From Bradyrhizobium diversitatis (GTDB lineage: Bacteria > Pseudomonadota > Alphaproteobacteria > Rhizobiales > Xanthobacteraceae): a stretch of 64,000 nucleotides of DNA. Numbering within the stretch: position 1 is the first letter of the stretch; each line of letters starts with the position of its first letter. A program made the translations under genes and the position numbers. Under the pieces are notes generated by a model. The model was not told the DNA's origin. It was given only the letters and a program-made list of their open reading frames with translations, and ran no database searches. The DNA is taken from NCBI RefSeq assembly GCF_016031635.1, contig NZ_JACEGD010000018.1, positions 1 through 64,000 of the forward strand, in the 5' to 3' direction. Shown here piece after piece: positions 16,170 to 26,000 of this stretch.

Positions 16170-16934
16170 CTAGAAGGGCAGCAGCACGTCCATGACTTGC
16201 TGGCCGTAGCGCGGCTGCTGAACGTCGGTGATCTGGCCGCGGCCGCCATAGGCGATGCGGGCCTGGGCGATCTTGGTGGAGTCGATGGTGTTGTCGCTCT
16301 GGATGTCCTCCGGACGCACGATGCCGGCGACGATCAGCTCACGAATTTCGAAGTTGACGCGGATCTCCTGCTTGCCTTCGACGACCAGGTTGCCGTTCGG
16401 CAGCACCTGGGTCACCACGGCGGCGACGTTGGTTTGCAGGGCTTCCTTGCGGTCGACGCTGCCCTTGCCCTCGCTGGACGAGGTCGAGTCGGCGGTCAGG
16501 ATGCGGCCGGGCAGGATCTTGTTGGGCTGGGTGATGGTTTGGGAGCCGATGAAGTCGGTGATTCCGGAATCTTCCTTGTTGGTGCGGCTGCGCGAGGTGT
16601 CGTTCTCGATGTTGGCCTTGTCCGTGATGTTCACGGTCACGGTCAGGAGGTCGCCGACCTGGCGGGCGCGCTGGTCCTTGAAGAACGCGCGGCTGCCGTT
16701 GCGCCACAGCGAGTTCGGATTGTAGGAGGCAACTTCCGGCTTCGGCATCGGCATCTGCACCGGCTTGTAGCCGGGTTGCGTCGTCGGATTGTCGATCGCC
16801 GACAGCTTCGGCTGCTCGCCGATTTGCGACAGGCGGTCGATCGAGGAGCAGCCGCTCGCCAGCGCACAAGTTGCCAGCAGCAGGGCAGAGATCGCGATGC
16901 GACGAAGGCGGAAGGCCGAACTGAACCTGGACAT
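16170..16934 (-). CDS. flgH: Flagellar L-ring lipoprotein FlgH
   Basis: The 254-residue product has a lipoprotein signal with lipobox LASGC (Cys29) and the FlgH core SLWRNGSRAFFKDQRARQVGDLLTV, followed by the RPEDI and YGGRGQ region. It builds the L ring in the outer membrane. It is the last gene of flgF-flgG-flgA-flgH and starts 2 nt after the flgA stop, so translation is probably coupled. Confidence 0.96.
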   Translation of the reverse strand: MSRFSSAFRLRRIAISALLLATCALASGCSSIDRLSQIGEQPKLSAIDNPTTQPGYKPVQMPMPKPEVASYNPNSLWRNGSRAFFKDQRARQVGDLLTVTVNITDKANIENDTSRSRTNKEDSGITDFIGSQTITQPNKILPGRILTADSTSSSEGKGSVDRKEALQTNVAAVVTQVLPNGNLVVEGKQEIRVNFEIRELIVAGIVRPEDIQSDNTIDSTKIAQARIAYGGRGQITDVQQPRYGQQVMDVLLPF

Positions 16935-16936
16935 GA

Positions 16937-18067
16937 CTACTCTGACTTGGCTGGAGCTTGCGAGGGGCGAACTTGCGGGATCTGTGCCTGGGCGATCTGG
17001 GCCGCGGACGCAGGGGGCTGGATCAGGCTCTGCGCCAGGGCTGCGGCCGGCGGCACGTCGTCACGCTTGATCGACGAGGTCTGCTCGACGGCCGGCGCCA
17101 TCGGCGCGGATTGACTTCCACCCTGGACCGTCACCTGGCCACGACCGGTGACGACGCCGGTCAGCGTGCGCTTGGAGTGTAAATTCAGGACGCTGACGGT
17201 GTCGCCCTCGGCACCGTTCTCGATCGCCTTGCCGCGCGTGGTGAGATAGAGGCCGGGCACCTGGTAGATGATGGTGACGGCCTGATCGCGCAGCACGTAG
17301 TCGGGCTTGACGATGTCGGCGACGCGGAGCGGCGTGCCCGCGCGCATCGCCCGGCGCAGCTGCATGCCGATGCTGCGGTCGCGCGCGGCCGGTTCCCCGG
17401 TGACCTCGGCCTTCGGCCGGCGCTCCAGCGAGACGTCGGAGGATTTCAGAAGCTCGGCGCGGTCGATGTCGCGGGTCAGCACGGCCACTTCCACGGTCTC
17501 GATCGCGGTGCCGGTGAAGCGCAGCTTGGTCGGCGCAGAGTTGCTGTCGTTGGCAATCTCGAAGGCGACGTCGAAACGGCCGCTGCGGGCGTCGTAGCGG
17601 GTTGCGACCGGCTCGAGCGCGCCGGTGTTGGAGGCATCGAGCCGCATCTCGGCGACGCTGCGGTCGAACGTGACGGTGATGTTGGCGGCTTCTCCGAGGC
17701 CGAACCGGCGCTCGAGCGCAGCGGTGACCGCGTTCTGGATGTCCTTGCTCGCGAGCGTGCGGGCGAGGCGGGTGACCTGGACCTCCTTGATGTCGCCGGT
17801 CGTAACGCCGATCACCTGTTTTGCCCGCAGCACCGAGAGCACCTGGCCGACCGTCAGCGTGCCGGTGGTGCCGAGATCGGGCGAGCGGTAGACCGGGATC
17901 AGAGCGGCGGATCCTGCGTTCTCGATCAGATCGCCGATCCGCACCACGTCCGCCGTGACGGTGACGCTGGCGCGCAGCGCCGGCGAGGCGATGAATTCGT
18001 CGGCGGCCACTGCCGGCAATGCCAGCAGGAGAAGGGTCGAGATCGAGGCGAGCGTGGTGCGGATCAT
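16937..18067 (-). CDS. flgA: Flagella basal body P-ring formation protein FlgA
   Basis: The 376-residue protein has a signal peptide (TLLLLALPAVAA) and the C-terminal SAF-like FlgA domain (LTRDIDRAELLKSSDV to VRAGTPL-type region, here RAMRAGTPLRVADIV). FlgA is the periplasmic chaperone for FlgI assembly. It is longer than the enterobacterial protein because of the N-terminal extension and a Pro/Ala-rich tail. I use the ATG at 18067, preceded by GAGGTG, rather than the GTG at 18076. It lies between flgG and flgH. Confidence 0.92.
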   Translation of the reverse strand: MIRTTLASISTLLLLALPAVAADEFIASPALRASVTVTADVVRIGDLIENAGSAALIPVYRSPDLGTTGTLTVGQVLSVLRAKQVIGVTTGDIKEVQVTRLARTLASKDIQNAVTAALERRFGLGEAANITVTFDRSVAEMRLDASNTGALEPVATRYDARSGRFDVAFEIANDSNSAPTKLRFTGTAIETVEVAVLTRDIDRAELLKSSDVSLERRPKAEVTGEPAARDRSIGMQLRRAMRAGTPLRVADIVKPDYVLRDQAVTIIYQVPGLYLTTRGKAIENGAEGDTVSVLNLHSKRTLTGVVTGRGQVTVQGGSQSAPMAPAVEQTSSIKRDDVPPAAALAQSLIQPPASAAQIAQAQIPQVRPSQAPAKSE

Positions 18068-18077
18068 CGTTATCACC

Positions 18078-18866
18078 TCAGCGGAACAGCGCCGTGGTCG
18101 ACTGCATCATCTGGTCGGCCGCGCTGATGACCTTGGCGTTCATCTCGTAGGCGCGCTGCGCGGCGATCAGGTCGCTCATCTCCGAGACGACGTCGATATT
18201 GGCCTGCTCCAGGCTGCCCTGCGTGATCTTGCCGTAACCCTCGGAGTTGGCCGTGCCGTCCTGCGGCGCGCCGGACGAGGGGGTCTCGATGAACTGGTTG
18301 TTGCCGACGGGCTGAAGGCCCGCCTTGTTGATGAAGCGCGTGACGCCGATCTGGCCGATGATCGACGAGGTCGACGAACCCGGCAGCGTCACCGAGACCT
18401 GGCCCTGCTCGCTGACCGAGATCCCCGAGGCGTTGTTCGGAATGGTGATGGTCGGCTGCACCGGGTTGCCCTGCGCGGTGACGACGCGGCCCTGATTGTC
18501 CATCTGGAAGGTGCCGTCGCGGGTGTACTGGTAGGTGCCGTCGGGCATCAGGATCTTGAAGAAGCCGTCGCCCGAGATCGCGAGATCGAGGTCGTTGCCG
18601 GTCTGCGACAGCGTTCCCTGCGTCATGCTGCGCGGTGTGCCGACGGTCTTGACGCCGCCGCCGATGTCGACGCCGACCGGCAGGATGGTTCCCTGGTCGG
18701 ACGACTGGGCGCCAACGCGGCGGACGTGCTCATAGATCAAGTCCTGGAATGCCGCGGTCTGCTTCTTGAAGCCGGTGGTGCGCAGGTTGGCGATGTTGTT
18801 GGAGATCACCTGAACGTTGAGTTCCTGTGCCGCCATTCCGGTCGCAGCGGTGTGAAGCGCCTGCAT
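18078..18866 (-). CDS. flgG: Flagellar distal rod protein FlgG
   Basis: The 262-residue product is a standard FlgG: it starts MQALHTAATGMAAQELNVQV, has the NNIANLRTTGFKK rod motif and ends with the SEMSDLIAAQRAYEMNAKV helix. It forms the distal rod crossing the periplasm. It starts 16 nt after the flgF stop. No irregularity is seen. Confidence 0.97.
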   Translation of the reverse strand: MQALHTAATGMAAQELNVQVISNNIANLRTTGFKKQTAAFQDLIYEHVRRVGAQSSDQGTILPVGVDIGGGVKTVGTPRSMTQGTLSQTGNDLDLAISGDGFFKILMPDGTYQYTRDGTFQMDNQGRVVTAQGNPVQPTITIPNNASGISVSEQGQVSVTLPGSSTSSIIGQIGVTRFINKAGLQPVGNNQFIETPSSGAPQDGTANSEGYGKITQGSLEQANIDVVSEMSDLIAAQRAYEMNAKVISAADQMMQSTTALFR

Positions 18867-18882
18867 GTCAGTTCTCCTTCAA

Positions 18883-19644
18883 TCAGGCCGGAACGTCGGC
18901 GAGCTTGTCGATCGCCGATTTGTGGAGGTCGCTCTGCTGCTGGAGCAGGCTGGCGATCGCGGTGTAGCTGCGCATCACCTCGACCATGCGGGTCATCTCG
19001 CCGACCGCATTCACGTTCGACTTCTCGATGTAGCCCTGCTGCAAGGTGGACTTGGCGTCGGCCTGCTGGTTGGCCGAGCCGGCGCCATAGAGATTGCCGC
19101 CGAGCTTGGTCAGCTTGGCCGGATCGTCGAACGACACCATGCGGATCTTGCCGCGGATCGAGTCGGTCCGCGCCGTCCCCTCGAGCACCGTGACGGTGCC
19201 GTCGGGCGCGACATTGATGTCGTGGTCGGTCGGCTGGAAGGTAATCGGGCCGGCATTGCCGAGCACGAGATCGCCGCTCGCGGTGACGAGCTGGCCGGTG
19301 CTGTTGAGCGAGAACTTGCCGTCGCGGGTATAGAGCTCGCCGCCATTGGCCTGCACCGCGAAATAGGCGTTGCCGTTGATCGCGATGTCGAGCGGATTGT
19401 TGGTCGGCTCCATCGGCCCCTGGCCGACGTCGCGGAAGGTGCCGCGATCCTGCACATAGGAGATCCGGCGGTCGCGACCGATGAAATTGTCATGACGTGC
19501 GTTCGAGTTGAGATACTCCTCGAACAGCGAATGGTCGGCCTTGAAGCCGTTGGTGTTGGCATTGGCGACGTTGTTGGCGATGACGTCCATCTGCCGTTCC
19601 AACGTCATCTGCCGTGACAAGCCGATCAGAAGCGCGTTCTGCAT
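18883..19644 (-). CDS. flgF: Flagellar proximal rod protein FlgF
   Basis: The 253-residue product starts MQNALLIGLSRQMTLERQMD and has the NNVANANTNGFKADH rod motif. It is the first gene of the flgF-G-A-H operon. I use the ATG at 19644, with AGGGGAGA upstream, rather than the further upstream in-frame ATG, because family members begin at this point. A sigma-54-type promoter lies about 110 bp upstream. Confidence 0.96.
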   Translation of the reverse strand: MQNALLIGLSRQMTLERQMDVIANNVANANTNGFKADHSLFEEYLNSNARHDNFIGRDRRISYVQDRGTFRDVGQGPMEPTNNPLDIAINGNAYFAVQANGGELYTRDGKFSLNSTGQLVTASGDLVLGNAGPITFQPTDHDINVAPDGTVTVLEGTARTDSIRGKIRMVSFDDPAKLTKLGGNLYGAGSANQQADAKSTLQQGYIEKSNVNAVGEMTRMVEVMRSYTAIASLLQQQSDLHKSAIDKLADVPA

Positions 19645-19754
19645 CGGAAATCTCCCCTGAGTGAGATCTGCCATTTCGCTCTCCCAAGCGCCTTGGCGGA
19701 TCCCGTGAACGAGACCTCGGGTTCTCCCAAACCGTGAGGTCTCGGCCCTTTCTT

Positions 19755-19770
19755 AGCGAAAGCCGTGCCA
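19755..19770 (-). promoter_or_regulatory. Sigma-54 (-24/-12) promoter for flgF operon
   Basis: On the reverse strand TGGCAC-N5-TCGCT matches the RpoN consensus with exact GG/GC spacing and the same TCGC variant seen upstream of flgI. The predicted leader is about 100 nt. Confidence 0.7.
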
Positions 19771-19897
19771 ACTTAAAAAGACACACAATTTCAGATGGTT
19801 GCTGATTTTTGAGGGGGGCGGAAGGGCGGCAGAAAGGTTCTGTTAGCCATGTTTGCCCGGCAGATTTTTCCTAGCGGAGGCCCAATCGAAAGGTTCC

Positions 19898-19906
19898 GTT
19901 AACCAT
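19898..19906 (+). promoter_or_regulatory. GTTAACCAT motif upstream of fliL
   Basis: The CtrA half-site TTAACCAT within the 9-mer GTTAACCAT lies 120 bp upstream of fliL, in the 383-bp divergent flgF/fliL region. The second half-site at N7 spacing is degenerate (TACC). A variant GTTAGCCAT is at 19842-19850. Nothing else gene-like is seen in this gap. Confidence 0.45.
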
Positions 19907-20027
19907 TATTACCGTAGCGTTTGCGCATCAGAGGAGCGCATTGCGCTGGGGCATTTGTATCGCGTCACTGTCTGCCAGGAGGCTTCGCTCTTTCGACCCC
20001 TTTGAGAAATGAACGAGCGCGGCAACC

Positions 20028-20525
20028 ATGGCAGAGAATGAGGAGGGCGGCGCAGCCGCCGACGGCGCGGAAGCCGCTCCGCCGAAGAACAAGCTCAAGC
20101 TCATCATCATGGCCGTCGGTCTGCTCGCCGTCCTCGGCGGCGGTGCGGCGACCTGGTTCTTCTTCTTCCGTCACGGCGAGGGCGAGCACCATGCCGAGGC
20201 GGCGCCGCCGCCGAAGCCGCCGGCCTTCGTCGACGTCCCCGACCTCATGGTCAACCTCGCCGGCTCGCCCGGCGAGCGCGTGCAATATCTGCGGCTGAAG
20301 ATCGTGCTGGAGCTGAAGGAAGAGAAGCAGATCGAGGCGATCAAGCCGACGATGCCGCGCGTCACCGACATCTTCCAGACCTATGTGCGCGAGCTGCGCC
20401 CTTCCGACCTCAACGGCTCCGCCGGCATCTTCCGCCTCAAGGAGGAGCTGACCAAGCGCGTCAACGCGGCGGTCGCCCCGATCCAGGTCAGCGCGGTGCT
20501 GTTCAAGGAAGTCGTGGTCCAGTGA
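20028..20525 (+). CDS. fliL: Flagellar basal body-associated protein FliL
   Basis: The 165-residue protein has a short acidic cytoplasmic N-terminus, a single membrane segment (LIIMAVGLLAVLGGGAATWF, about residues 24-47), and a periplasmic domain with DLMVNLAG and the C-terminal VLFKEVVVQ typical of FliL. It sits at the motor-stator interface. It heads the fliL-fliM-DUF6468-motE operon; fliM follows 19 nt after the stop. Confidence 0.94.
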   Translation: MAENEEGGAAADGAEAAPPKNKLKLIIMAVGLLAVLGGGAATWFFFFRHGEGEHHAEAAPPPKPPAFVDVPDLMVNLAGSPGERVQYLRLKIVLELKEEKQIEAIKPTMPRVTDIFQTYVRELRPSDLNGSAGIFRLKEELTKRVNAAVAPIQVSAVLFKEVVVQ

Positions 20526-20544
20526 GCATGACGGGCTAGGGATC

Positions 20545-21747
20545 ATGGCGGGCAACGACCAGGTCGACCAGGATGCAATTGCCGCCCAGTGGGAGGCCTC
20601 GCTCGATTCCGAGGATCCCGCCGAGGCCGCAAAGGCTGCCGCCGAGAACGAGCTGTCGGAGACCATGGCCCTCCAATGGGCGGCCATGGTCGAGGACGGC
20701 AGTCGCGATCTCGGCACCGGCAAGAACTCCGGCGAGCGGGTGCTGTCGCAGGAGGAGATCGACAATCTCCTCGGCTTCACCGTCGGCGACGTCACGCTCG
20801 ACGATCATTCCGGCATTCGCGCGATCATCGATTCTGCGATGGTCTCCTACGAGCGTCTGCCGATGCTCGAAATCGTCTTCGACCGCCTGGTGCGGCTGAT
20901 GACGACGTCCTTGCGCAACTTCACCTCCGACAACGTCGAAGTCTCGCTCGACCGCATCACCTCGGTGCGTTTCGGCGACTACATGAACTCGATCCCGCTG
21001 CCCGCCGTCCTCACCGTCTTCAAGGCCGAGGAGTGGGAGAATTTCGGCATGGCGACGGTCGATTCCAACCTGATCTATTCGATGATCGACGTGCTGCTCG
21101 GAGGCCGCCGCGGCACCAGCCAGCTCCGCATCGAGGGCCGGCCCTACACCACGATCGAGACCGAGCTGGTCAAGCGGCTGGTCGAGGTGGTGCTCGCCGA
21201 TGCCGAGCAGGCGTTCCGGCCGCTGTCGCCGGTGACCTTCACGATCGACCGGCTCGAGACCAATCCGCGTTTCGCCGCGATCAGCCGTCCCGCCAACGCA
21301 GCGATCCTGGTCCGTCTGCGCATCGACATGGAAGACCGCGGCGGCAATATCGAGCTGCTGCTGCCCTACGCGACCATCGAGCCGATCCGGGGCGTCCTGC
21401 TCCAGATGTTCATGGGCGAAAAGTTCGGCCGCGACCCGGTCTGGGAAGGCCATTTCGCCACCGAGATCGTGCAGGCCGAGATCGCCGTCGATGCGGTGCT
21501 CTACGAGGCCGACATTCCGCTCAAGCAGCTGATGCGGCTCAAGGTCGGCGACACGCTGCCGCTGGACATGCGCGCCGACGCCAACGTCACCGTCCGCTGC
21601 GGCGACGTCACGCTGACCGAAGGGCGGATGGGCCGGGTCGGCGACCGCGTCGCGATCCGCGTGACGAAGCCCTTGCGCAAGCCAAGTACGACACTTGCGA
21701 TGTTCGAGAAGGTCGACGAGCAGAACAAGATGATGGAGGCCCCATGA
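20545..21747 (+). CDS. fliM: Flagellar motor switch protein FliM
   Basis: The 400-residue product has the FliM features: LSQEEIDNLLGF near residue 70, the middle domain with LLGGRRGTSQLR, and a C-terminal SpoA domain (LRLKVGDTLPLDM). It forms part of the cytoplasmic C ring. Its acidic N-terminus before the switch domain is longer than in E. coli. The stop overlaps the next ATG as ATGA. Confidence 0.96.
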   Translation: MAGNDQVDQDAIAAQWEASLDSEDPAEAAKAAAENELSETMALQWAAMVEDGSRDLGTGKNSGERVLSQEEIDNLLGFTVGDVTLDDHSGIRAIIDSAMVSYERLPMLEIVFDRLVRLMTTSLRNFTSDNVEVSLDRITSVRFGDYMNSIPLPAVLTVFKAEEWENFGMATVDSNLIYSMIDVLLGGRRGTSQLRIEGRPYTTIETELVKRLVEVVLADAEQAFRPLSPVTFTIDRLETNPRFAAISRPANAAILVRLRIDMEDRGGNIELLLPYATIEPIRGVLLQMFMGEKFGRDPVWEGHFATEIVQAEIAVDAVLYEADIPLKQLMRLKVGDTLPLDMRADANVTVRCGDVTLTEGRMGRVGDRVAIRVTKPLRKPSTTLAMFEKVDEQNKMMEAP

Positions 21748-22190
21748 ACCACTCCCTGGGAATGGCGATCGAGACGCTGGTGGCTATCCTGCTGATGCTG
21801 ACGATCGTCTACTGCGTCATGCTCAACAAGCGGCTGACGCGGCTGAAGGCGGACGAGCATTCGCTGAAGGCGGTCATCGGCGAGCTGATCACCGCGACCG
21901 AGATCGCCGAGCGCGCAATCGGCGGGCTGAAGCTCGCCGTGCGCGACGTGAACGAGAACCTCGGCAGCCAGCTCGCCGCCGCGACGCAGATGTCGGACCA
22001 GCTCTACAGGCAGCTCGGCGAGGCCGACAACGTGGTGCGCCGCCTGTCCAAGATCGCGATCGCCGCGCGTCCCGTGACGAACCCCGAAACAGCTGCCGCG
22101 CCTGCGGCCAAGCCGTCGACGGCGAAGGCGGTGGCGGCTGCGGCCGAAGCCTTCTCCGAGCGCCGGCGATCCAACGGCCTTGCCGCATAA
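21744..22190 (+). CDS. DUF6468-type flagellar-cluster membrane protein
   Basis: The 148-residue protein has one N-terminal membrane helix (ETLVAILLMLTIVYCVML) and a long cytoplasmic helical region (ADEHSLKAVIGELITATEIAERAIGGLK), then an Ala-rich tail. It corresponds to the DUF6468 family found after fliM in alphaproteobacteria. The role is unknown; the ATGA overlap with fliM suggests coupled production, and the TM plus coiled layout would suit an adaptor near the C ring. Confidence 0.7.
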   Translation: MNHSLGMAIETLVAILLMLTIVYCVMLNKRLTRLKADEHSLKAVIGELITATEIAERAIGGLKLAVRDVNENLGSQLAAATQMSDQLYRQLGEADNVVRRLSKIAIAARPVTNPETAAAPAAKPSTAKAVAAAAEAFSERRRSNGLAA

Positions 22191-22199
22191 AGCCTGGGT

Positions 22200-22961
22200 A
22201 TGAAGTCCTTTCGTAACATCCGCGTCATTCCGGTCGTCCTGGTCGCCGTCGCGGGCCTCGCCACGCTGAAGGTGGCCGGCCTCGTCATCAACGGCGGCTA
22301 CGTCTTCGACTACAAGCCGAACCAGGCCAGGAAATCCTGGGCGCAGGAGAACCTGAATTTTCCCGGCGGCGAGGACCCCGACATCACCGGATCGACCCAT
22401 GGCGCGCCGAAGGAGCCGCCCAAGCCCGCCGCGCCCGAGACCAAGATGGAAGGCGGCACCCCGGTCAAGATCGACGAAACCCAGCCGCAGGTCTCAGCCT
22501 CGGAACGTGCGATCCTGGAACGGTTGCAGGCGCGGCGGCAGGAGATCGAGGCCCGCCAGCGCGAGATCGACATTCGCGAAAGCCTGCTGAAATCGGCCGA
22601 GAAGCGCATCGAGAACAAGGTCGAGGAGATGAAGGCGGTGGAAACCCGCATCTCCGCGACGCAGGCCGAGCAGAAGGCCGCCGAAGCCCAGCGCATGAAG
22701 GGCCTCGTGACCATGTATGAGGGGATGAAGCCCAAGGACGCCGCGCGGGTGTTCGACCGGCTCGAGATGGGCGTGCTGATCGAGATCGCCTCGGCCATCG
22801 CGCCTCGCAAAATGTCGGACATCATGGGATTGATGTCGCCGGAGGCGGCCGAGCGGCTGACGGTCGAGATGGCCCGCCGCGCCAATGGCGGCGGCGATCA
22901 GTCGGCCTCGGCGGTCGATCTTCCCAAGATCGAGGGCAAGCCGACGCAAAAGCCGAATTGA
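22200..22961 (+). CDS. MotE-like protein (MgtE-N-type domain)
   Basis: The 253-residue protein has an N-terminal hydrophobic signal or anchor (VIPVVLVAVAGLATLKVAGL), a coiled coil (residues about 105-170, ERLQARRQEIEARQREID) and a C-terminal domain with MYEGMKPKDAARVFDRLE and APRKMSDIMGLMSPEAAE, the MgtE N-terminal-like fold. Proteins of this type are called MotE in Sinorhizobium, where MotE acts as a periplasmic chaperone for MotC. Here the next gene encodes a very large periplasmic protein, a possible client. Confidence 0.75.
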   Translation: MKSFRNIRVIPVVLVAVAGLATLKVAGLVINGGYVFDYKPNQARKSWAQENLNFPGGEDPDITGSTHGAPKEPPKPAAPETKMEGGTPVKIDETQPQVSASERAILERLQARRQEIEARQREIDIRESLLKSAEKRIENKVEEMKAVETRISATQAEQKAAEAQRMKGLVTMYEGMKPKDAARVFDRLEMGVLIEIASAIAPRKMSDIMGLMSPEAAERLTVEMARRANGGGDQSASAVDLPKIEGKPTQKPN

Positions 22962-22971
22962 GGGCTCATAC

Positions 22972-22986
22972 TTAAGAAGTCCTTAA
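22972..22986 (+). promoter_or_regulatory. CtrA-type site between motE and the TPR gene
   Basis: TTAAGAAGTCCTTAA is a perfect TTAA-N7-TTAA match, 11 bp after the motE stop and 69 bp before the start of the large periplasmic TPR protein. It suggests an internal promoter. Confidence 0.5.
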
Positions 22987-23054
22987 TTGGGAAAACCTTA
23001 GATTCGACGGCACGGGCCGGCGCCAGTGCCGGCACGCCCGCCGAACCGGAAGAA

Positions 23055-26000
23055 ATGCCGCCAATGGCGCGAGAGGCTGCCGCTGGATTTGTGTCGCGAG
23101 CCCGCGCAGTGGCGCGGGGATTGTCGCGTCATGTCCGAAAAGCGCCCTTGCTGGCGGCCTGTTTCCTGATTGGCCTTGCGGCCCCGGTCCGGGCGGCCGA
23201 CCCCATCAGGGGCGAGGCGAGTTTTTCCGCCGGCGGCGGCTTCGCCCGTCTCGTCGTCAGGCTCGGCGAGGACGTTCCCTCCGAGGTGACGACCGCAGGC
23301 TCCATCCTCGTGATCCGTTTCGACCGGCCCGTCGACGTTCCCGTCGACCGGATCCCGGAAGGTGCGCCCGATTACGTCAACTCCGCCCGCCGCGACCCGG
23401 ATGGGAGCGCGATCCGCCTGTCGCTGGCGCGGCGCGTCACCGTCAACACCATGAACGCGGGCGAGCGTACCTTCGTCGACTTGCTGCCCGAAGGCTGGAA
23501 GGGACCGCCGCCGAGCCTGCCCATGGACGTGGTCAAGGAACTCGCCGAGCGCGCACGCGTGGCCGAGCGCGCGCTGCGTGCCCAGCGCGCCGCGGCCGAG
23601 GCCAGGAAGCGTCCGCAGATCCGCGTGCGTGCTTCGGTGCAGCCGACCTTCGTGCGCTTCGTGTTCGAGATGCCCGACGGCGTCGGCGTCTCCTCCGTGC
23701 TCAACGAGCAGAAGCTCACGCTCGTCTTCAACGCCAACCTCAATTTCGATCTGGCGGACGCGGTCGTCGCGGCGCCGCCGAACGTCGCCTCGATCAAGCA
23801 GAAGGCCGACATCGACCAGACCAATGTCGAGATCGCGCTGATCGGCGATTCGGACGTGCATTCGTTCCGCGACGAGAAGAACTACGTCGTCGACGTCGCC
23901 TTCCAGCCCGACAAGGGCAAGGCGGCCGCGACGCCCGAGGCGGCGATCGCGCAGATGAAGCCCGCCGGTCACGCACCGGCGCCTGCGCCGCAAAAGCCGG
24001 CGGCCGAGAAGCCGAAGGACCCCCGCAGCGAGAACGCGCCGCCGACCTCCGAGACGATCGCACGCGAAGCCAAGATCGACATCAAGCCCGAGGTGAAGCC
24101 GGAAGCGCCCGCCGTGCTGCCGTCCACCGAGGCGCCGAAACCGGCAGCCGCTCCCGCGGTCGAAGCTGCGCCCGCTCCGGAAGTGCCCAAGGAAGCCGCG
24201 CAGCCGCCGCCCGCTCCCGAAGCTGCGGCGGCGCCTGCCAGGCCGGCGCCGGCCGACGCGCCGAAAGAGCCGGTCAAGGAAGTTGTCAAGGCGGCGCCGG
24301 CTGCGCAGCCCGCCGTTGCCAGCGTCGATGCGCGCCGCGACAGCGACGGATTGCGCGTGACGTTCCCGCTTCAGGTCGCAACGCCGGCGGCGGCGTTCCG
24401 CCGCGGCGACACGGTATGGCTGGTGTTCGATACGCCGAAGCCGATCGATGTCGAGGCGATCCGCACCAAGGGCGGCGCCATGATCGGCGAGGTCGGCCGC
24501 ATCACGCTCGACAAGGGGCAGGCGGTGCGCATCCGTCTCACCCGTCCGCTGGTCTATTCGCTGACGAGCGAGGAGGTCGGCAAGGAGACCAACTGGCTGT
24601 TGACGCTCGCCGACAAGATCCAGGCGACGCCGCTGCCGCTGATGATGTCGCGCAACATCACCGATCCCGCGCTCGCCAACATCGCCATCCCCTTCGCCAA
24701 TCCGGGCCTCCTGCACAAGCTCACCGACCCCGACGCCGGCGATACGCTCTATGTCGTCACCGCGCAGCGGCCGGTGCGCGGCTTCATCAAGCGACAGGAT
24801 CTCGTCGATCTCTCGCTCCTGGAATCCGCGCACGGCATCGCGATCCGGCCCAACTCCGACGAGGTCGGCGTCGAGGTCGGCTCCGACAAGGTGATTGTCG
24901 GCAAGAAGGGGGGCTTGACGCTCTCGCCGGTCGACATCTCGGCCGAGCGGGCGCCGACCGCGGTGCGCCCGATCTTCAGCCCCGAAGGCTGGCGCAAGGG
25001 CCAGTCGGAAAACTTCATGGCGCGCCAGAGCGAGCTGATGACGGCGATCTCGGCGGTCGAGCCGGCACTGCGTTCGCTGCCGCGGCTCGACCTCGCGCAG
25101 TTCTACATGTCGCGCGCCATGTATCACGAGGCCAAGGCCGTCACCGACGTGATGCTGACCGATCCCCTCAACAAGGAGGAGAGTGGTGCGCTGATCATGC
25201 ATGCGATCGCGAGCATCCTGATCGGCCGGCCGGCGCAGGGCCTGAAGGACCTCGCCAATCCCGTGATCGGCAACAGCCACGATTCCCAGCTCTGGAAGGC
25301 GCTCGCCTATGCGCGCCAGGGCAAATGGGCGGACGCGCGCGAGAAGTTCAAGAACGTCGAATTCGCGATCGCCTCTCTGCCGCTCGACATCCAGCGCATC
25401 GTGACGATGGACGCGATGCGCGCCTCGCTCGAGGTCAAGGACTATGCCGGCGCCTCCAAGCGCCGCAGCGAGCTCGAGGTGGTCGGTGTCCCGCCTGAGG
25501 CTGCGCCCGGCTTCGCCGTGCTGCGCGGCCGGCTCGCCGAGGCGCTCGGCCACGACAAGGATGCGCTGGACGACTACAGGTTCGCGGTCGCCTCGAGCGA
25601 CCGGCCGGCTGCGGCGGAGGCCAAGCAGCTCGAGGTCGCGCTGCGTCAGAAGCGCGACGAGATCGGCAAGGAAGAGGCGCTGCACGAACTCGAGACGTTG
25701 TCGATGACCTGGCGCGGCGACACGATCGAGGTCAAGACGCTCCAGATGCTGTCGCAGCTGTATGCCGAGAACGGGCGTTACCGGGATGCGCTCACCGCCG
25801 CGCGGACCGCGACGAGGCTTCAGCCGAACGCCGAAGCTTCGCGTCAGGCTCAGGATCTCGCCTCCGAGCTGTTCACGCAGCTATTCCTCGGGCCGAAGGG
25901 CGACGAACTGCCGCCGGTCGAGGCGCTCGGGATGTTCTACGAGTTCCGCGAGCTGACGCCGATCGGCCGCCGCGGCGACGAGCTGATCCGCCGGCTCGCC

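Noticed and set aside
22998..25685. Open frame of 895 codons on the reverse strand inside the TPR gene
   Set aside because: The composition (Arg, Gly, Asp, His) is typical of a shadow frame; the forward gene has a signal peptide and TPR repeats.
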